A model generated the notes under the pieces. That model saw only the letters and a list, made by a program, of their open reading frames with translations. It did no database searches and was not told where the DNA came from. A program made the position numbers and the translations under genes. A DNA stretch of 64,000 nt from Opimibacter sp041746735 (GTDB lineage: Bacteria > Bacteroidota > Bacteroidia > Chitinophagales > Saprospiraceae), in assembly GCA_041746735.1 (NCBI GenBank), contig JBGTGP010000012.1, positions 62,001 to 126,000 of the forward strand. The letters are read 5' to 3'. Below are positions 26,528-36,599 of the stretch, piece by piece (the first letter of the stretch is position 1; every line of letters starts with the position of its first letter).

Positions 26528-29254
26528 ATGGAGGTTATGACATTTCGATACAGGTTAAAAGCTTCGGGCATGCTAAACCTGCTCCTGGGCCTGGGACTGT
26601 TGTTGAGTATAACATCACTTTCAGCACAAATCTCTGAAACGCAGACGAGAGAACTACTGGCCCAACGAGGAATTCCGGAGGATACCCTCAGAGCCAGACT
26701 CCTCAAAAAAGGGTATAATCCTGACACAGTGCGCCCCGATCAGATCCCTGCTTTTCAAAATGTGCTATCCGAGACGATCCAGGAGATTGAAGCAGATCTG
26801 CGAAGGCCTGCAACACCAGAACCCATAGCCACCAAACCTGAAGTTGTGAAGGAAGATGCCAGGCCTACACCAACGACTCCGACCGTCACCTCAGAATCAG
26901 GTTCACCAAACACACCCAAGAAGGATCCCATCTATGGTCAGGAAATTTTCAGGGACAATTCCATCGCCGTCTATCAGCGATCTGACGAAATGGCACCGAC
27001 TGAATCCTATGTGCTGGGCATTGGAGATAAGTTAGGGATTATTGGTTTCGGCCGATCCCAATTTGAACAAATTTTGGAAATTGGACCAGAAGGTTTCGTC
27101 CAGCCGGGAGACCGGATTCCCAAGATTCTCCTCAAAGGGATACGGTTTGGTGATGCGAAAGAATTACTTTTTCAGCGATACAGTCAGGCGTATGTGATCA
27201 CCCGATCAGAATTTCAAGTTACACTCAACAAGCCTCGTAACATCACGGTCAGCGTGTTTGGAGAGGCCCGGGTAACAGGTGCATTTACCTTGCCGGGTAT
27301 CAATACCGCCTTTAATGTCATCAGTGCTGCTGGAGGCCCTACGGATATTGGTTCTGTACGTCGCATAAAGGTGATTCGGGGTGAACAGGTGATACCTTTG
27401 GATGTATATGCGTTCATGAACGATCCGGGGGTAGCCCGGAATTTTTTCCTTCAAAGCAATGATATCATTCATATCCCCGTAGCCAGGAAAGTGGTCCGGA
27501 TCAATGGCGCTGTGACGCGACCGATGTTGTACGAGTTGCTTGAACAGGAAAACCTGGCTCGGTTGATTGACTATGCAGGTGGCGCAGCAGCTAATGCTTA
27601 TTTATCCGACGTTAGGGTTACCCGTTTTTTAGATGATAGGCGAGTGGTCACCAATGTAAACCTCAGAGATTTGATGACAAGCGGGGGTGATTATATTCTA
27701 TATCATGGAGATGTCGTGGAGATAAAGCGTATTGAAGACCGGACAGACAATGTGGTGACGATTTCGGGGGCAGTTACGTTTCCAGGTGTATACGAGCGGA
27801 GAGAAGATATGCGGGTGGTAGATCTGCTGCGACAAGGTGTATTGAGAAATGATGCCAGACTGGACTTTGCCTACCTTTTACGATACCAGCCAGATGGCAC
27901 ATTCCGCTATGAAAGGTTGGATATAGGAGATATACTGAAGCGACCTGAATCCAATGCTAATGCAGTGCTGGCCGATCAGGATGTAATTCAGATTATGACA
28001 CTGAAAACGTACGCTCCGACAGCCTATTTTACGGTGGAAGGTGCAGTCAAAATACCGGATACCTTTGCCATTGATCCACAAGGGGTGTTGACCCTGGAAG
28101 ATGCGATATTGATGGCCGGCGGACCTTTGCCCGAAGCCTCAGAGTTTGGCTATATTATTCGGCAGGATCCAACTGAACCCAAGCGGCTGTCCTATATTCA
28201 TTTCAATCTGGTGGAAGTATTAGAGGCGCCCGGATCTAAAGCGAATATGCAAGTGCGGTCCGGCGACATGATCCGGGTTTTTGACAAAGGAGGGCGCAGG
28301 GACGATCTTACGGTGAATATTTATGGCGCAGTACGCAATCCTGGAAATTATCCATACGGACCAGGAATGCGTCTGGCTGACCTGGTTAACATCGCCGGAG
28401 GCTTTATTTTTGAAGCGGATCCGGGTCGTATCGATATTGCAAGGTCTGAAGTAAGTAAGGGCCGGGACCATAAAGTCACCCAGTATTCAGCTCAATTGCC
28501 ACGGGATTTTGAAACCGCCCTGCGGGAAGACAATAGCATCGAGTTGCAGCCATTTGATCATATCTACGTTCGTTCTATTCCGGAATATGAACGCAAACAG
28601 ACCGTACAGCTACAAGGTGAAGTGATGTATCCGGGCACCTATCCATTAGTACTGAGTAAGGAACGTATTTCAAGCGTTATCGGAAGGGCAGGGGGTTTGA
28701 CACCCGAAGCTTTTCCAGAAGGTGCCAAACTCTATCGACAGGGAGATTCTACAGGGCTCGTCGTTATCGATCTGCATGAAGCATTGCGTAATAATAGTGT
28801 CTCCTCCAACATCGTCCTGATCCATGGTGATGTCATTCAGATTCCCAAGAGCCGTGAATTGGTGACGATCACCGGCCATGTAAATCTGGATGAGGCGTAT
28901 TCGGCTGGCTTTCTTCGTGGAGAAAAATCCATCTCTGTTGCGTTTAGAGGCATTAAAAATGCCAGATACTATATTGATAATTTTGCTGCGGGTGTCAGTG
29001 ATGAAGGTGCACCGGGACAAATAAAAGTACAGTTCGCTGATGGCCGGGTAGAGAAGACCAAAAAATTTCTGTTTTTCAATCAATACCCAAAGGTAGAGAA
29101 AGGTTCAATCGTAACGGTAGGACCAAAGCGTATAAAGCCTACTGTGGAACGACCGGAAAAGAAAGCGGATTGGAGCAACGTACTTCGGGATACCATGGCA
29201 CAGGCTACGGCTGTGCTGACATTATTGATTCTCGTCGACCAACTTTCCAAGTAG
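26528..29254 (+). CDS. Large polysaccharide export protein with multiple SLBB domains
   Basis: Wza-like outer membrane export protein of 908 residues, more than twice the usual Wza length. After a signal peptide ending ITSLSAQ and a proline-rich linker comes the poly-export domain from YVLGIGDKLGIIGFG, with VSVFGEARVTGAFTLPG. At least five SLBB-type repeats follow, seen as INGAVTRPMLYEL, ISGAVTFPGVYERRE, VEGAVKIPDTFAI, IYGAVRNPGNYPYG and LQGEVMYPGTYPLV. A C-terminal hydrophobic segment ends TLLILVDQLSK. No lipobox is seen. No glycosyltransferases or polymerase accompany it here. Confidence 0.88.
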   Translation: MEVMTFRYRLKASGMLNLLLGLGLLLSITSLSAQISETQTRELLAQRGIPEDTLRARLLKKGYNPDTVRPDQIPAFQNVLSETIQEIEADLRRPATPEPIATKPEVVKEDARPTPTTPTVTSESGSPNTPKKDPIYGQEIFRDNSIAVYQRSDEMAPTESYVLGIGDKLGIIGFGRSQFEQILEIGPEGFVQPGDRIPKILLKGIRFGDAKELLFQRYSQAYVITRSEFQVTLNKPRNITVSVFGEARVTGAFTLPGINTAFNVISAAGGPTDIGSVRRIKVIRGEQVIPLDVYAFMNDPGVARNFFLQSNDIIHIPVARKVVRINGAVTRPMLYELLEQENLARLIDYAGGAAANAYLSDVRVTRFLDDRRVVTNVNLRDLMTSGGDYILYHGDVVEIKRIEDRTDNVVTISGAVTFPGVYERREDMRVVDLLRQGVLRNDARLDFAYLLRYQPDGTFRYERLDIGDILKRPESNANAVLADQDVIQIMTLKTYAPTAYFTVEGAVKIPDTFAIDPQGVLTLEDAILMAGGPLPEASEFGYIIRQDPTEPKRLSYIHFNLVEVLEAPGSKANMQVRSGDMIRVFDKGGRRDDLTVNIYGAVRNPGNYPYGPGMRLADLVNIAGGFIFEADPGRIDIARSEVSKGRDHKVTQYSAQLPRDFETALREDNSIELQPFDHIYVRSIPEYERKQTVQLQGEVMYPGTYPLVLSKERISSVIGRAGGLTPEAFPEGAKLYRQGDSTGLVVIDLHEALRNNSVSSNIVLIHGDVIQIPKSRELVTITGHVNLDEAYSAGFLRGEKSISVAFRGIKNARYYIDNFAAGVSDEGAPGQIKVQFADGRVEKTKKFLFFNQYPKVEKGSIVTVGPKRIKPTVERPEKKADWSNVLRDTMAQATAVLTLLILVDQLSK

Positions 29255-29263
29255 GTCATTGTT

Positions 29264-30274
29264 GTGTCTAAGCGTATGGTCAGGATTCATAATCTGGAGT
29301 TAGGAGATTTCCCTTTGTTGCTGGCGCCGATGGAGGATGTCAGTGATCCACCTTTCCGGTTTTTGTGCAAGGAGCAGGGTTGTGATATGCTATATACAGA
29401 GTTTATCAGCGTGGAAGGCCTGATACGGGATGCAGAAAAGAGTGTGCAAAAACTGGATATTTATGATCAGGAGCGTCCGATCGGTATTCAGATATTTGGG
29501 GCTGAACTGGACTCTATGCTTCAGGCTACGGATATAGTCGTCGAAGCAGGTCCTGAGTTGCTGGATATTAATTACGGTTGCCCGGTCAAGAAGGTCGTTT
29601 GTAAAGAGGCAGGAGCCGGTATTTTGAAGGATATCCCCAAAATGATCCGACTCACGGAAGCAGTAGTCCGGCGAAGTCCGATTCCAGTGACGGTCAAAAC
29701 CAGGCTCGGGTGGGATGAAGAATCAAAACACATTGTGGAAGTGGCCGAGCGGTTGCAGGATGTCGGCATTGCAGCGCTATCCATACACGCCCGCACCCGG
29801 TCCCAGATGTACAAAGGAGAAGCAGATTGGACGCTGGTCGGTGAAGTGAAAAATAATCCCCGGATGCATATCCCCATTTTTGGAAATGGTGATATCGATT
29901 CACCTCAAAAAGCGGTTGACTATAAGAATCGTTATGGAGTGGATGGCATCATGATAGGCCGTGCCAGCATTGGGTATCCCTGGATTTTCAGAGAGATTAA
30001 GCACTTTAGGGCAACGGGTCAGCTCCTTGCACCTCCGACCATTATTGAGCGGGTGGATGCTGCAAAGCGGCACTTGATACACTCGATAGCCTGGAAAGGG
30101 GATAAGTTGGGTGTTCTTGAAATGAGACGCCATTACACGAACTATTTTAAGTCGCTGGAGGGGATCAAACATTTTCGCGCCCAACTGGTAACAGAAATGG
30201 AGCCTGATGTTTTATTTGGTATCCTGGACCATATAGGCAAACATTATGCGGAAGAAATGGCAGGTGTGGTTTGA
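29264..30274 (+). CDS. dusB: tRNA-dihydrouridine synthase
   Basis: FMN enzyme reducing specific uridines in the tRNA D-loop. Length is 336 residues from GTG 29264; ATG 29276 also fits. LAPMEDVSDPPFR, INYGCPVKKVVCKEAGAGIL (with the catalytic cysteine), TVKTRLGWDE and IHARTRSQMYKGEADW are Dus signatures. The subgroup is DusB-like. Nine bases follow the export gene, so it probably rides on that transcript. Confidence 0.9.
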   Translation: MSKRMVRIHNLELGDFPLLLAPMEDVSDPPFRFLCKEQGCDMLYTEFISVEGLIRDAEKSVQKLDIYDQERPIGIQIFGAELDSMLQATDIVVEAGPELLDINYGCPVKKVVCKEAGAGILKDIPKMIRLTEAVVRRSPIPVTVKTRLGWDEESKHIVEVAERLQDVGIAALSIHARTRSQMYKGEADWTLVGEVKNNPRMHIPIFGNGDIDSPQKAVDYKNRYGVDGIMIGRASIGYPWIFREIKHFRATGQLLAPPTIIERVDAAKRHLIHSIAWKGDKLGVLEMRRHYTNYFKSLEGIKHFRAQLVTEMEPDVLFGILDHIGKHYAEEMAGVV

Positions 30275-30290
30275 AAGGATGATGCATCCA

Positions 30291-30325
30291 TTTGGAAGAT
30301 GGGTGAAAATGATACACTATGTTTG
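30291..30325 (+). promoter_or_regulatory. Promoter of cca
   Basis: TTTG (30291-30294) and TATGTTTG (30318-30325) with 23 bases between match the Bacteroidota promoter pattern. A leader of about 50 bases would precede the ATG at 30380. Confidence 0.5.
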
Positions 30326-30379
30326 CGCGCTGAATTCATTTCAAATTTACCCGAGTACATCTGATATTGCCTCCGGACC

Positions 30380-31804
30380 ATGAAACTCAATCTTACCTCT
30401 TCCGAGCAGGAACTTTTCGACATCATCGGACGGGTAGGCGCCCAACGAGGGCAGGACGTGTTTGTCGTTGGCGGATTTGTCCGTGACCGGGTGCTGGGCA
30501 TACCTTGTACGGATATAGATTTTGTGACCATTGGTGATGGACCCGGACTGGCTGCAGATGTAGCAGAGGCTCTGGGTGTGGGAAGTGCCGAATTGTCGAT
30601 TTTTAAGACGTTTGGAACAGCGATGATCCGGTACGAGGATCTTGAACTTGAGTTTGTAGGTGCCCGAAAGGAATCTTATAGTCCCGACAGCCGAAAACCC
30701 AGTGTTGAACAGGGATCACTTCACGATGACCAGTTGAGACGTGATTTTACAATAAATGCCCTTGCGGCGGCCCTCCATGGAGATCATCGCTACCATATCA
30801 TAGATCCTTTTGACGGACTGACAGATCTTGCCCAAAGGCGAATCATAACACCACAGGATCCAGAGCAGACGTTTTCAGATGATCCGCTCAGGATGTTGCG
30901 GGCTATCCGGTTTGCATCACAACTTTCCTTTCGCATTGATCCCCGGACGCTTGAAGCCATTGCTCATATGCGGGAAAGAATTTCCATAGTATCGATGGAG
31001 CGAATCACCTTTGAGCTCAACAAGATTATCCTTTCGCCAGTGCCTTCCAGGGGTTTTTTACTGTTGGATGATACGGGACTGCTGCCCCTGATTTTTCCGG
31101 AGATGACAGATTTGAAAGGGGTGGAGAAACAGGAAGGTCATGGACATAAGGACAATTTCTACCATACACTTCAGGTGCTGGATAATGTGTCTGAAGCTTC
31201 CATGGATCTATGGTTGCGATGGAGTGCGATCCTGCATGACATCGCCAAACCTGCTACTAAACGCTTTGAACCCGGACACGGCTGGACCTTTCATGGACAT
31301 GAAGTAGTAGGAGCACACATGGTTTCGCGGATATTCAGACGGATGAAATTGCCCATGGATGAGAAAATGAAGTTCGTCCAGCACATGGTCCGTTTACATC
31401 TACGTCCTATTGCCCTCGTTCAGGAAGCCATCACAGATGCTGCTATCCGCCGATTGTTGTTTGATGCCGGGGATAATCTGGAGGCGCTGATGACCCTGTG
31501 CAAAGCAGATATCACCTCCAAGAATCCGGATCGCGTGGCCCGGTATCTGCTAAATTATGAACGAGTCATGGACCGTCTGCGTGATGTTGAAGCCCGGGAT
31601 CATTTACGCAACTGGCAGCCGCCGGTTACCGGACAGATGATTATGGAAGCGTTCGGTATCCCTCCGGGCAGGGTGGTCGGTGAAATTAAAACAGCCATCA
31701 GAGAAGCCATCCTGGATGGTGAGCTTGAGAATAATCTCGCTAAAGCCTACACCTTTATGCTCGAAGAAGGAAAGCGCCACGGACTTATACCGGTAGTATC
31801 CTGA
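30380..31804 (+). CDS. cca: CCA tRNA nucleotidyltransferase with HD domain
   Basis: Adds or repairs the 3' CCA of tRNAs. Length is 474 residues. The class II nucleotidyltransferase head has GGFVRDRVLGIPCTDIDFV with metal ligands Asp45 and Asp47, and RRDFTINALA. The HD domain is around 255-370 (HKDNFYHTLQVLDNV, WSAILHDIAKP). The HDIG-type tail is common in Bacteroidota. tRNA-Leu in this window lacks an encoded CCA, while tRNA-Gly has one. Confidence 0.93.
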   Translation: MKLNLTSSEQELFDIIGRVGAQRGQDVFVVGGFVRDRVLGIPCTDIDFVTIGDGPGLAADVAEALGVGSAELSIFKTFGTAMIRYEDLELEFVGARKESYSPDSRKPSVEQGSLHDDQLRRDFTINALAAALHGDHRYHIIDPFDGLTDLAQRRIITPQDPEQTFSDDPLRMLRAIRFASQLSFRIDPRTLEAIAHMRERISIVSMERITFELNKIILSPVPSRGFLLLDDTGLLPLIFPEMTDLKGVEKQEGHGHKDNFYHTLQVLDNVSEASMDLWLRWSAILHDIAKPATKRFEPGHGWTFHGHEVVGAHMVSRIFRRMKLPMDEKMKFVQHMVRLHLRPIALVQEAITDAAIRRLLFDAGDNLEALMTLCKADITSKNPDRVARYLLNYERVMDRLRDVEARDHLRNWQPPVTGQMIMEAFGIPPGRVVGEIKTAIREAILDGELENNLAKAYTFMLEEGKRHGLIPVVS

Positions 31805-31883
31805 AACTTCTCCCTATTTTTATATTTCAGATGTAAAAGGAAGCATTTCTCCCATGCTTGTACGTTGCATATAAAACTGGTGG

Positions 31884-34577
31884 ATGTTCTATCACCGCAT
31901 ATGTATCAGTTTATACTGGGCTGTGTTGCTGTCAGGTTATCTGCAGGCACAGGTCCATACGCTTATGGTTATGGCCGACCAGAAGCCTCCGGTTGAGTTT
32001 TTTATGGAACTCAGCCTGCAATCCGGTGTGAATATCATCTACAGTGATAACGTGATAGAAAAATTGCCGCTTATCACCCTGGAATTGAAAGGAGCCTCAG
32101 TGGAGGATATACTGCAAAGAGTTTTGCAAGGGACCTCGATTTCATTCCGGTATGTAGAGGATCAGATTGTACTTTACCAGATACCACCACCACCGCCCCG
32201 GTATTCCATAAGTGGTGTGGTGACGGATTCAGTTTCAGGCGAACCGTTGATTTCCGCTTATGTGCTGGATGTTATTTCCGGGAAGGGAACCACAACCAAT
32301 AATTACGGGTATTACAGTCTGCATCTTCCTGCTGGTAATAAGCAACTCCTGGCAGGCTATCTGGGGTATACCTCTAAAAGGATTGTGGTGCAACTCACCG
32401 GCAACGAGATGCTCCATTTAAAACTACATCCGAGCAGTGTACTGCGGGAAGTCGTCGTGAGCGCACATGGCCATCATGATCCGGCAGATGCAGTTATACA
32501 GCCCGCTGAGCGGATTACCCTTTCTGAACTACAAAGCAATATACATCTGGGGGGATCCAGTGATCTGTACCGGATCGCAGATTTTATTCCGGGTGTACAT
32601 ACCGGAACGGATGGTGTCGGTGGCATCCATGTCCGTGGAGGAGCCAATGATCAGAACCTCATACTGATGGATGGCGTACCCGTGTACCACCCCAATCACC
32701 TCCTGGGCATTGTTTCGGTATTCAATTACCAGGTCTTACAGCAGGCATCGATTTATAAAGCCAATTTTCCAAGTCGCTTCAGCGGAAGGCTGTCCTCTGT
32801 CATGGATGTGCGGACTCGAGAAGGTAATATTCATACATGGGGTTTCTCCGGCAATATCGCAGTCTCCGAAATCGGAGTCATGGCTGAAGGGCCATTAGTC
32901 AAGGATAAAGTAGGTGTATTATTGAGCAGCCGCTTTTTTCTGCCAGGTTTGTTTATGCGCGACCTGACTCGAAGATATAAGGAGAAGAATGGCGTGGGCG
33001 GATCAGCAGATCTGGATTATTTTGACTTTAACGGTAAGATCAATTGGGTGCTGGGAGATCGGGACCGACTGTACCTCAGTATGTATCAGGGCAATGATCG
33101 GTTTTCAGATTTTACCATAACGGACCGCAATGAAGTGGACCCGGAATCGGGCATTCGGATCGTCTCGCATGAAGAATTCAGAAAGGACCTCAATTGGACA
33201 AATCGTACTGCTGTATTGAGATGGAATCACTTGCTCAGCGACAAAATCTTTGCCAATTTCATTCTTTCCCGAAGCTCTTTTGTACTCCAGTCAGTAGATC
33301 GAAGTGAATTTTTATATCGTTTTCCAGGCTCTACACTAGATCCTGTATCCGGTTTTGATACCAAAGAATTTAAGTCCGGAATTGAAGATGTCACTGCCAA
33401 ATTGGAACTCGACATCCGGCCCTCTGCAGATCATCAGCTTTCAGCCGGTATGTATGGCATCGTCTACCAGTTCAGACCAAAATCAGTCACGATCAATGAA
33501 GAAAGTAAGGTTGGAGATTTTTACCTGGAAGAAGGGCTGCTGGATGATGTGTTTTTTTCGGCCTTTAAGGTAAAAGCTATTGAATCCGGAGTTTATTTTG
33601 AAGACCGGTGGGAAATCAATTCCCGTTGGCATTTGTCCTCCGGGATGCATATTGCCGGTTTTTTCGTACAAGGGACCTACTACCTGGATCCGCAGTTGAG
33701 GGTAAGTCTTGATTTTCAACCCCGCTCTAATCTGGCCTTCAATATTGGCTATAGCCGGATGGCCCAATACCTGCATCACCTCACATCCAGTAGTATAGGT
33801 CTCCCCACAGATCTCTGGGTGCCGACGACAGCACGGGTAGCGCCGGCCCTCTCTGATCAATATGCTTTTTCAGCCCTCTGGAAACCCGCTCCGACGCTGT
33901 CCATCGATGTGTCAGCCTACGTGAAAGATATGCGAAGCCTTATCTCCTATCAGGAAGGTGCCAGTTTCCTGCTACGGGAAGGTCTCCTCCCGTCAAGTAT
34001 TGTAGATGCAGCCAATTGGGAATCCAAGGTCACAAAGGGAAATGGTGATGCCTCCGGCGTTGAACTCCAGACTCAGTATGATGCCGGCAGATGGCAAGTC
34101 AAGTGGAATGGCACATGGTCCCGTTCTTATAGGCTCTTTGAAGATATCAACAATGGAAAAGCCTTTCCCGACCGGTATGACCGACGATGGTCCTCCTCAT
34201 TTGCAGGACGGATCAAGGCAGGTCCAAAATGGTCCTTTACAGCCAACTGGCTCTATGGGAGCGGAGTGGCCATCACACTTGCGGAAAGCAAGTTTTTTAA
34301 TCCGGGTTCCTTTTTTCCGGAGATCGGTATCAACTATAGCGAACGTAATGGCTTCAGATTGCCCGCGTATCACCGTCTTGACCTCAGTGCAAACTATATT
34401 TTTGCTGACCGACCCAGCTATAGCCATTCCTTAACACTTAACCTGTATAATGTCTATAACCGAATCAATCCCTTTTATATCACGCTTGTCCAGGATCCGA
34501 TCAATCAACAATTTGAATTCCGTCAGTTCTCCCTGCTGCGGTTTTTCCCGTCACTGAGCTACCGGTTTACTTTCTGA
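31884..34577 (+). CDS. TonB-dependent receptor with N-terminal STN and carboxypeptidase-like domains
   Basis: Outer membrane active transporter of 897 residues. Signal peptide ends SGYLQAQ. An STN-like domain (about 30-100: SLQSGVNIIYSDNVIEKL) is followed by a CarboxypepD_reg-like domain (about 107-195: YSISGVVTDSVSGEPLISAYV), the plug (GGIHVRGGANDQNLILMDGVPVYHPNHLLG) and the barrel. The STN domain is usually used by receptors that signal to an anti-sigma factor, but none is adjacent. The DUF4249 lipoprotein gene follows 67 bases downstream. Substrate unknown. Confidence 0.92.
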   Translation: MFYHRICISLYWAVLLSGYLQAQVHTLMVMADQKPPVEFFMELSLQSGVNIIYSDNVIEKLPLITLELKGASVEDILQRVLQGTSISFRYVEDQIVLYQIPPPPPRYSISGVVTDSVSGEPLISAYVLDVISGKGTTTNNYGYYSLHLPAGNKQLLAGYLGYTSKRIVVQLTGNEMLHLKLHPSSVLREVVVSAHGHHDPADAVIQPAERITLSELQSNIHLGGSSDLYRIADFIPGVHTGTDGVGGIHVRGGANDQNLILMDGVPVYHPNHLLGIVSVFNYQVLQQASIYKANFPSRFSGRLSSVMDVRTREGNIHTWGFSGNIAVSEIGVMAEGPLVKDKVGVLLSSRFFLPGLFMRDLTRRYKEKNGVGGSADLDYFDFNGKINWVLGDRDRLYLSMYQGNDRFSDFTITDRNEVDPESGIRIVSHEEFRKDLNWTNRTAVLRWNHLLSDKIFANFILSRSSFVLQSVDRSEFLYRFPGSTLDPVSGFDTKEFKSGIEDVTAKLELDIRPSADHQLSAGMYGIVYQFRPKSVTINEESKVGDFYLEEGLLDDVFFSAFKVKAIESGVYFEDRWEINSRWHLSSGMHIAGFFVQGTYYLDPQLRVSLDFQPRSNLAFNIGYSRMAQYLHHLTSSSIGLPTDLWVPTTARVAPALSDQYAFSALWKPAPTLSIDVSAYVKDMRSLISYQEGASFLLREGLLPSSIVDAANWESKVTKGNGDASGVELQTQYDAGRWQVKWNGTWSRSYRLFEDINNGKAFPDRYDRRWSSSFAGRIKAGPKWSFTANWLYGSGVAITLAESKFFNPGSFFPEIGINYSERNGFRLPAYHRLDLSANYIFADRPSYSHSLTLNLYNVYNRINPFYITLVQDPINQQFEFRQFSLLRFFPSLSYRFTF

Positions 34578-34644
34578 TAAAAAGCAGCGTTCAGACCTCT
34601 GTCACCGATTTCTTTATATTGGGTTAAATCGTTATCTTTCCTCA

Positions 34645-35547
34645 ATGAAAGGCAAATTCACAGCCGCAGGTCTGGCATTCTCTACAGGGGTAATGCTTTT
34701 ATTATCCTCCTGCGAGACGTCTTTGGAATGGCCGACTCATAATCTTTCCAAACTGACCATCATTTCTCATCTTGCACCCAACGGATGGGAGCGTCAACGC
34801 GTTTTTGTTTTCACTTCTCAATCCCCTTCAGGTCCTAACCAGTTTAATACACCACCCGGACTTGAGGTTGAGGTGGTCGAACTGGAGACTGAAGCCATCA
34901 TCAAACTGGATTCTACCCGTGAAGGCCAGGAGGTGTTTTTTGAATTTCCGCCCGGATTTGTAAAAGAAGGTCATACCTATACCATCTCGGCCACCGCCCC
35001 CGGCTTTGGGAGCGTGTATGCCACTACTTATATTCCTATTCCAAGTGCCATAGCCAATCTGAATATCCAGGATGTGAAAATCCTACCCTCAGATAAGCAC
35101 GAATTTAAAAGCATCGTCCGTTACACCGTTTCCTTTGACATTGAGCATGCCGAAGATAACCGGTACTACCATTTGGTCTTCTATAATGAGTATGATGGAT
35201 TGGACAACTACCTGCTGATTGTGGATCCGGAGCCGTCGGACCATCAGCCTTTTCTCCCGCACTATGATTTCGGAATCCTCCTCGACAAGAAGAATTTACC
35301 GGTTGGAGGTCCTTTGAAGTTTAGTTTTGTCGATTGGGTCGTCGGCAATAATGACCTCAGACGCGTATATGTTGAGTTACGCTCCATCACGGAGGAGTAT
35401 TATAAATATCACAGTTCCCTGGCACGCCAACTTATTGTGCGTCAGGACCCTTTTGCAGAGCCTGTCACCATTTTCAACAATATTAACGGAGGCTTTGGCA
35501 ATTTTTCAGGATTCACCCCTGCCGTTTCTTCTTCCGATTTGCCCTAA
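34645..35547 (+). CDS. DUF4249 family lipoprotein
   Basis: Predicted lipoprotein of 300 residues with lipobox LLSSC (Cys23). SKLTIISHLAPNGWERQRVFVFTSQSP and FPPGFVKEGHTYTISATAPGFGSVYATTYIP are typical of DUF4249, an extracellular beta-rich family almost always encoded beside TonB receptors. Here it likely works with the receptor upstream. A short AGCCC/GGGCT hairpin just after the stop may be a weak terminator. Confidence 0.85.
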   Translation: MKGKFTAAGLAFSTGVMLLLSSCETSLEWPTHNLSKLTIISHLAPNGWERQRVFVFTSQSPSGPNQFNTPPGLEVEVVELETEAIIKLDSTREGQEVFFEFPPGFVKEGHTYTISATAPGFGSVYATTYIPIPSAIANLNIQDVKILPSDKHEFKSIVRYTVSFDIEHAEDNRYYHLVFYNEYDGLDNYLLIVDPEPSDHQPFLPHYDFGILLDKKNLPVGGPLKFSFVDWVVGNNDLRRVYVELRSITEEYYKYHSSLARQLIVRQDPFAEPVTIFNNINGGFGNFSGFTPAVSSSDLP

Positions 35548-35649
35548 AGCCCTTTTGGGCTATATTATTTCGCAATCCATAGGGGTTAGCAAATCTTATT
35601 GTGTCATATAGCTGACAAAGTATCTGTATCACTTTCGAAGGAAGGCATT

Positions 35650-36327
35650 ATGGCACATAAAATGGAGATTTTGGAAAGCATTCCCTTTTTTAGTGTGCTA
35701 AGCCAGAAAGAACTGGTTTCTCTGGTGGATCACATGGAATATCATACGATTTCCAGGCATGGGTTCATTTATGCTGAAGACGAACCCGCCACCCGGTTTT
35801 ATATTCTATCAGCGGGGAGTATTAAGATCGGTACCCATCACGATGACGGTAGGGAGGTCATCAAGCAAATTCTGCACCCGCGCATGGTCTTTGGCGAGAT
35901 GGCGCTCATCAAGGAAGAAAGCCCGCACCATGATTTTGCGATAGCACTCTCTTCAGGCACCGCATATTACAGTATCAAAGTTGATTTCTTCAGGGCCTGC
36001 ATGGATGCTAATTCGCAACTGGCCATGAGTGTTATCTCGATGATTGGACTTCGACTCCGAAGAACGGAGCACCAGTTAGAGTCACTGATCTTCAAGGATG
36101 CCCGGGCGAGAATCATTGATTTTATATTGGACAATGCCCGGCAACGAGGCAGGAATGTGGGTTTTGAGACGCTGCTGAAGCATTCCCTCACACAGCAGGA
36201 TATCGCCAACTATACGGGCACCAGCCGGCAGACCGTCACAGCGGTACTCAATGATCTCAGAAAAACTAATAAAATTTATTTCACCCGTAATAGTATTCTC
36301 ATTCGGGACCTGACAGCCCTGGCGTAG
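35650..36327 (+). CDS. Crp/Fnr-family transcriptional regulator
   Basis: Cyclic-nucleotide-binding-fold regulator of 225 residues. The sensor domain (about 10-125) contains GRSVIY-like ISRHGFIYAEDEPATRFYILSAGSIKI and FGEMALI. The C-terminal winged helix has LTQQDIANYTGTSRQTVTAVLNDLRK. The FGEMAL stretch is kept but the arginine and serine/threonine that contact cAMP in Crp are not obvious, so the ligand is unknown. ATG 35650 is chosen; TTG 35599 would add 17 residues. A strong terminator follows. Confidence 0.87.
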   Translation: MAHKMEILESIPFFSVLSQKELVSLVDHMEYHTISRHGFIYAEDEPATRFYILSAGSIKIGTHHDDGREVIKQILHPRMVFGEMALIKEESPHHDFAIALSSGTAYYSIKVDFFRACMDANSQLAMSVISMIGLRLRRTEHQLESLIFKDARARIIDFILDNARQRGRNVGFETLLKHSLTQQDIANYTGTSRQTVTAVLNDLRKTNKIYFTRNSILIRDLTALA

Positions 36328-36369
36328 GTTACGCTGGGCTTTTACCTGGATAAATGGTTTGGTAACCGG

Positions 36370-36413
36370 AGCCGGACAGTTGGAATGATACAACTGTCCG
36401 GTTTTCCTTTTTC
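36370..36413 (+). terminator. Rho-independent terminator after the Crp/Fnr gene
   Basis: Perfect 11-bp stem CCGGACAGTTG (36372-36382) with CAACTGTCCGG (36391-36401) and an eight-base loop, followed by a T-rich tail. Confidence 0.85.
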
Positions 36414-36599
36414 AGGACGATTTGCTGTTGTTTTTTAAACTTTGAACTCGTGTTGCCATCCAGGTCTTTTGTCGGCCTGAAAAAAAAATGAGCGAATTTC
36501 AAATATTTGTTTTTTGTTTGCTCTCAATATTATGTCAATTTACACCCTTGAATGGCGAAAGCACCCTTTACGTTCCGGGTACTTTCCTTATACACCTGA

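Noticed and set aside
35548..35561. AGCCC-TTTT-GGGCT hairpin after the DUF4249 gene
   Set aside because: Only five base pairs with a poor T tail; mentioned in the gene entry but not listed as a terminator.
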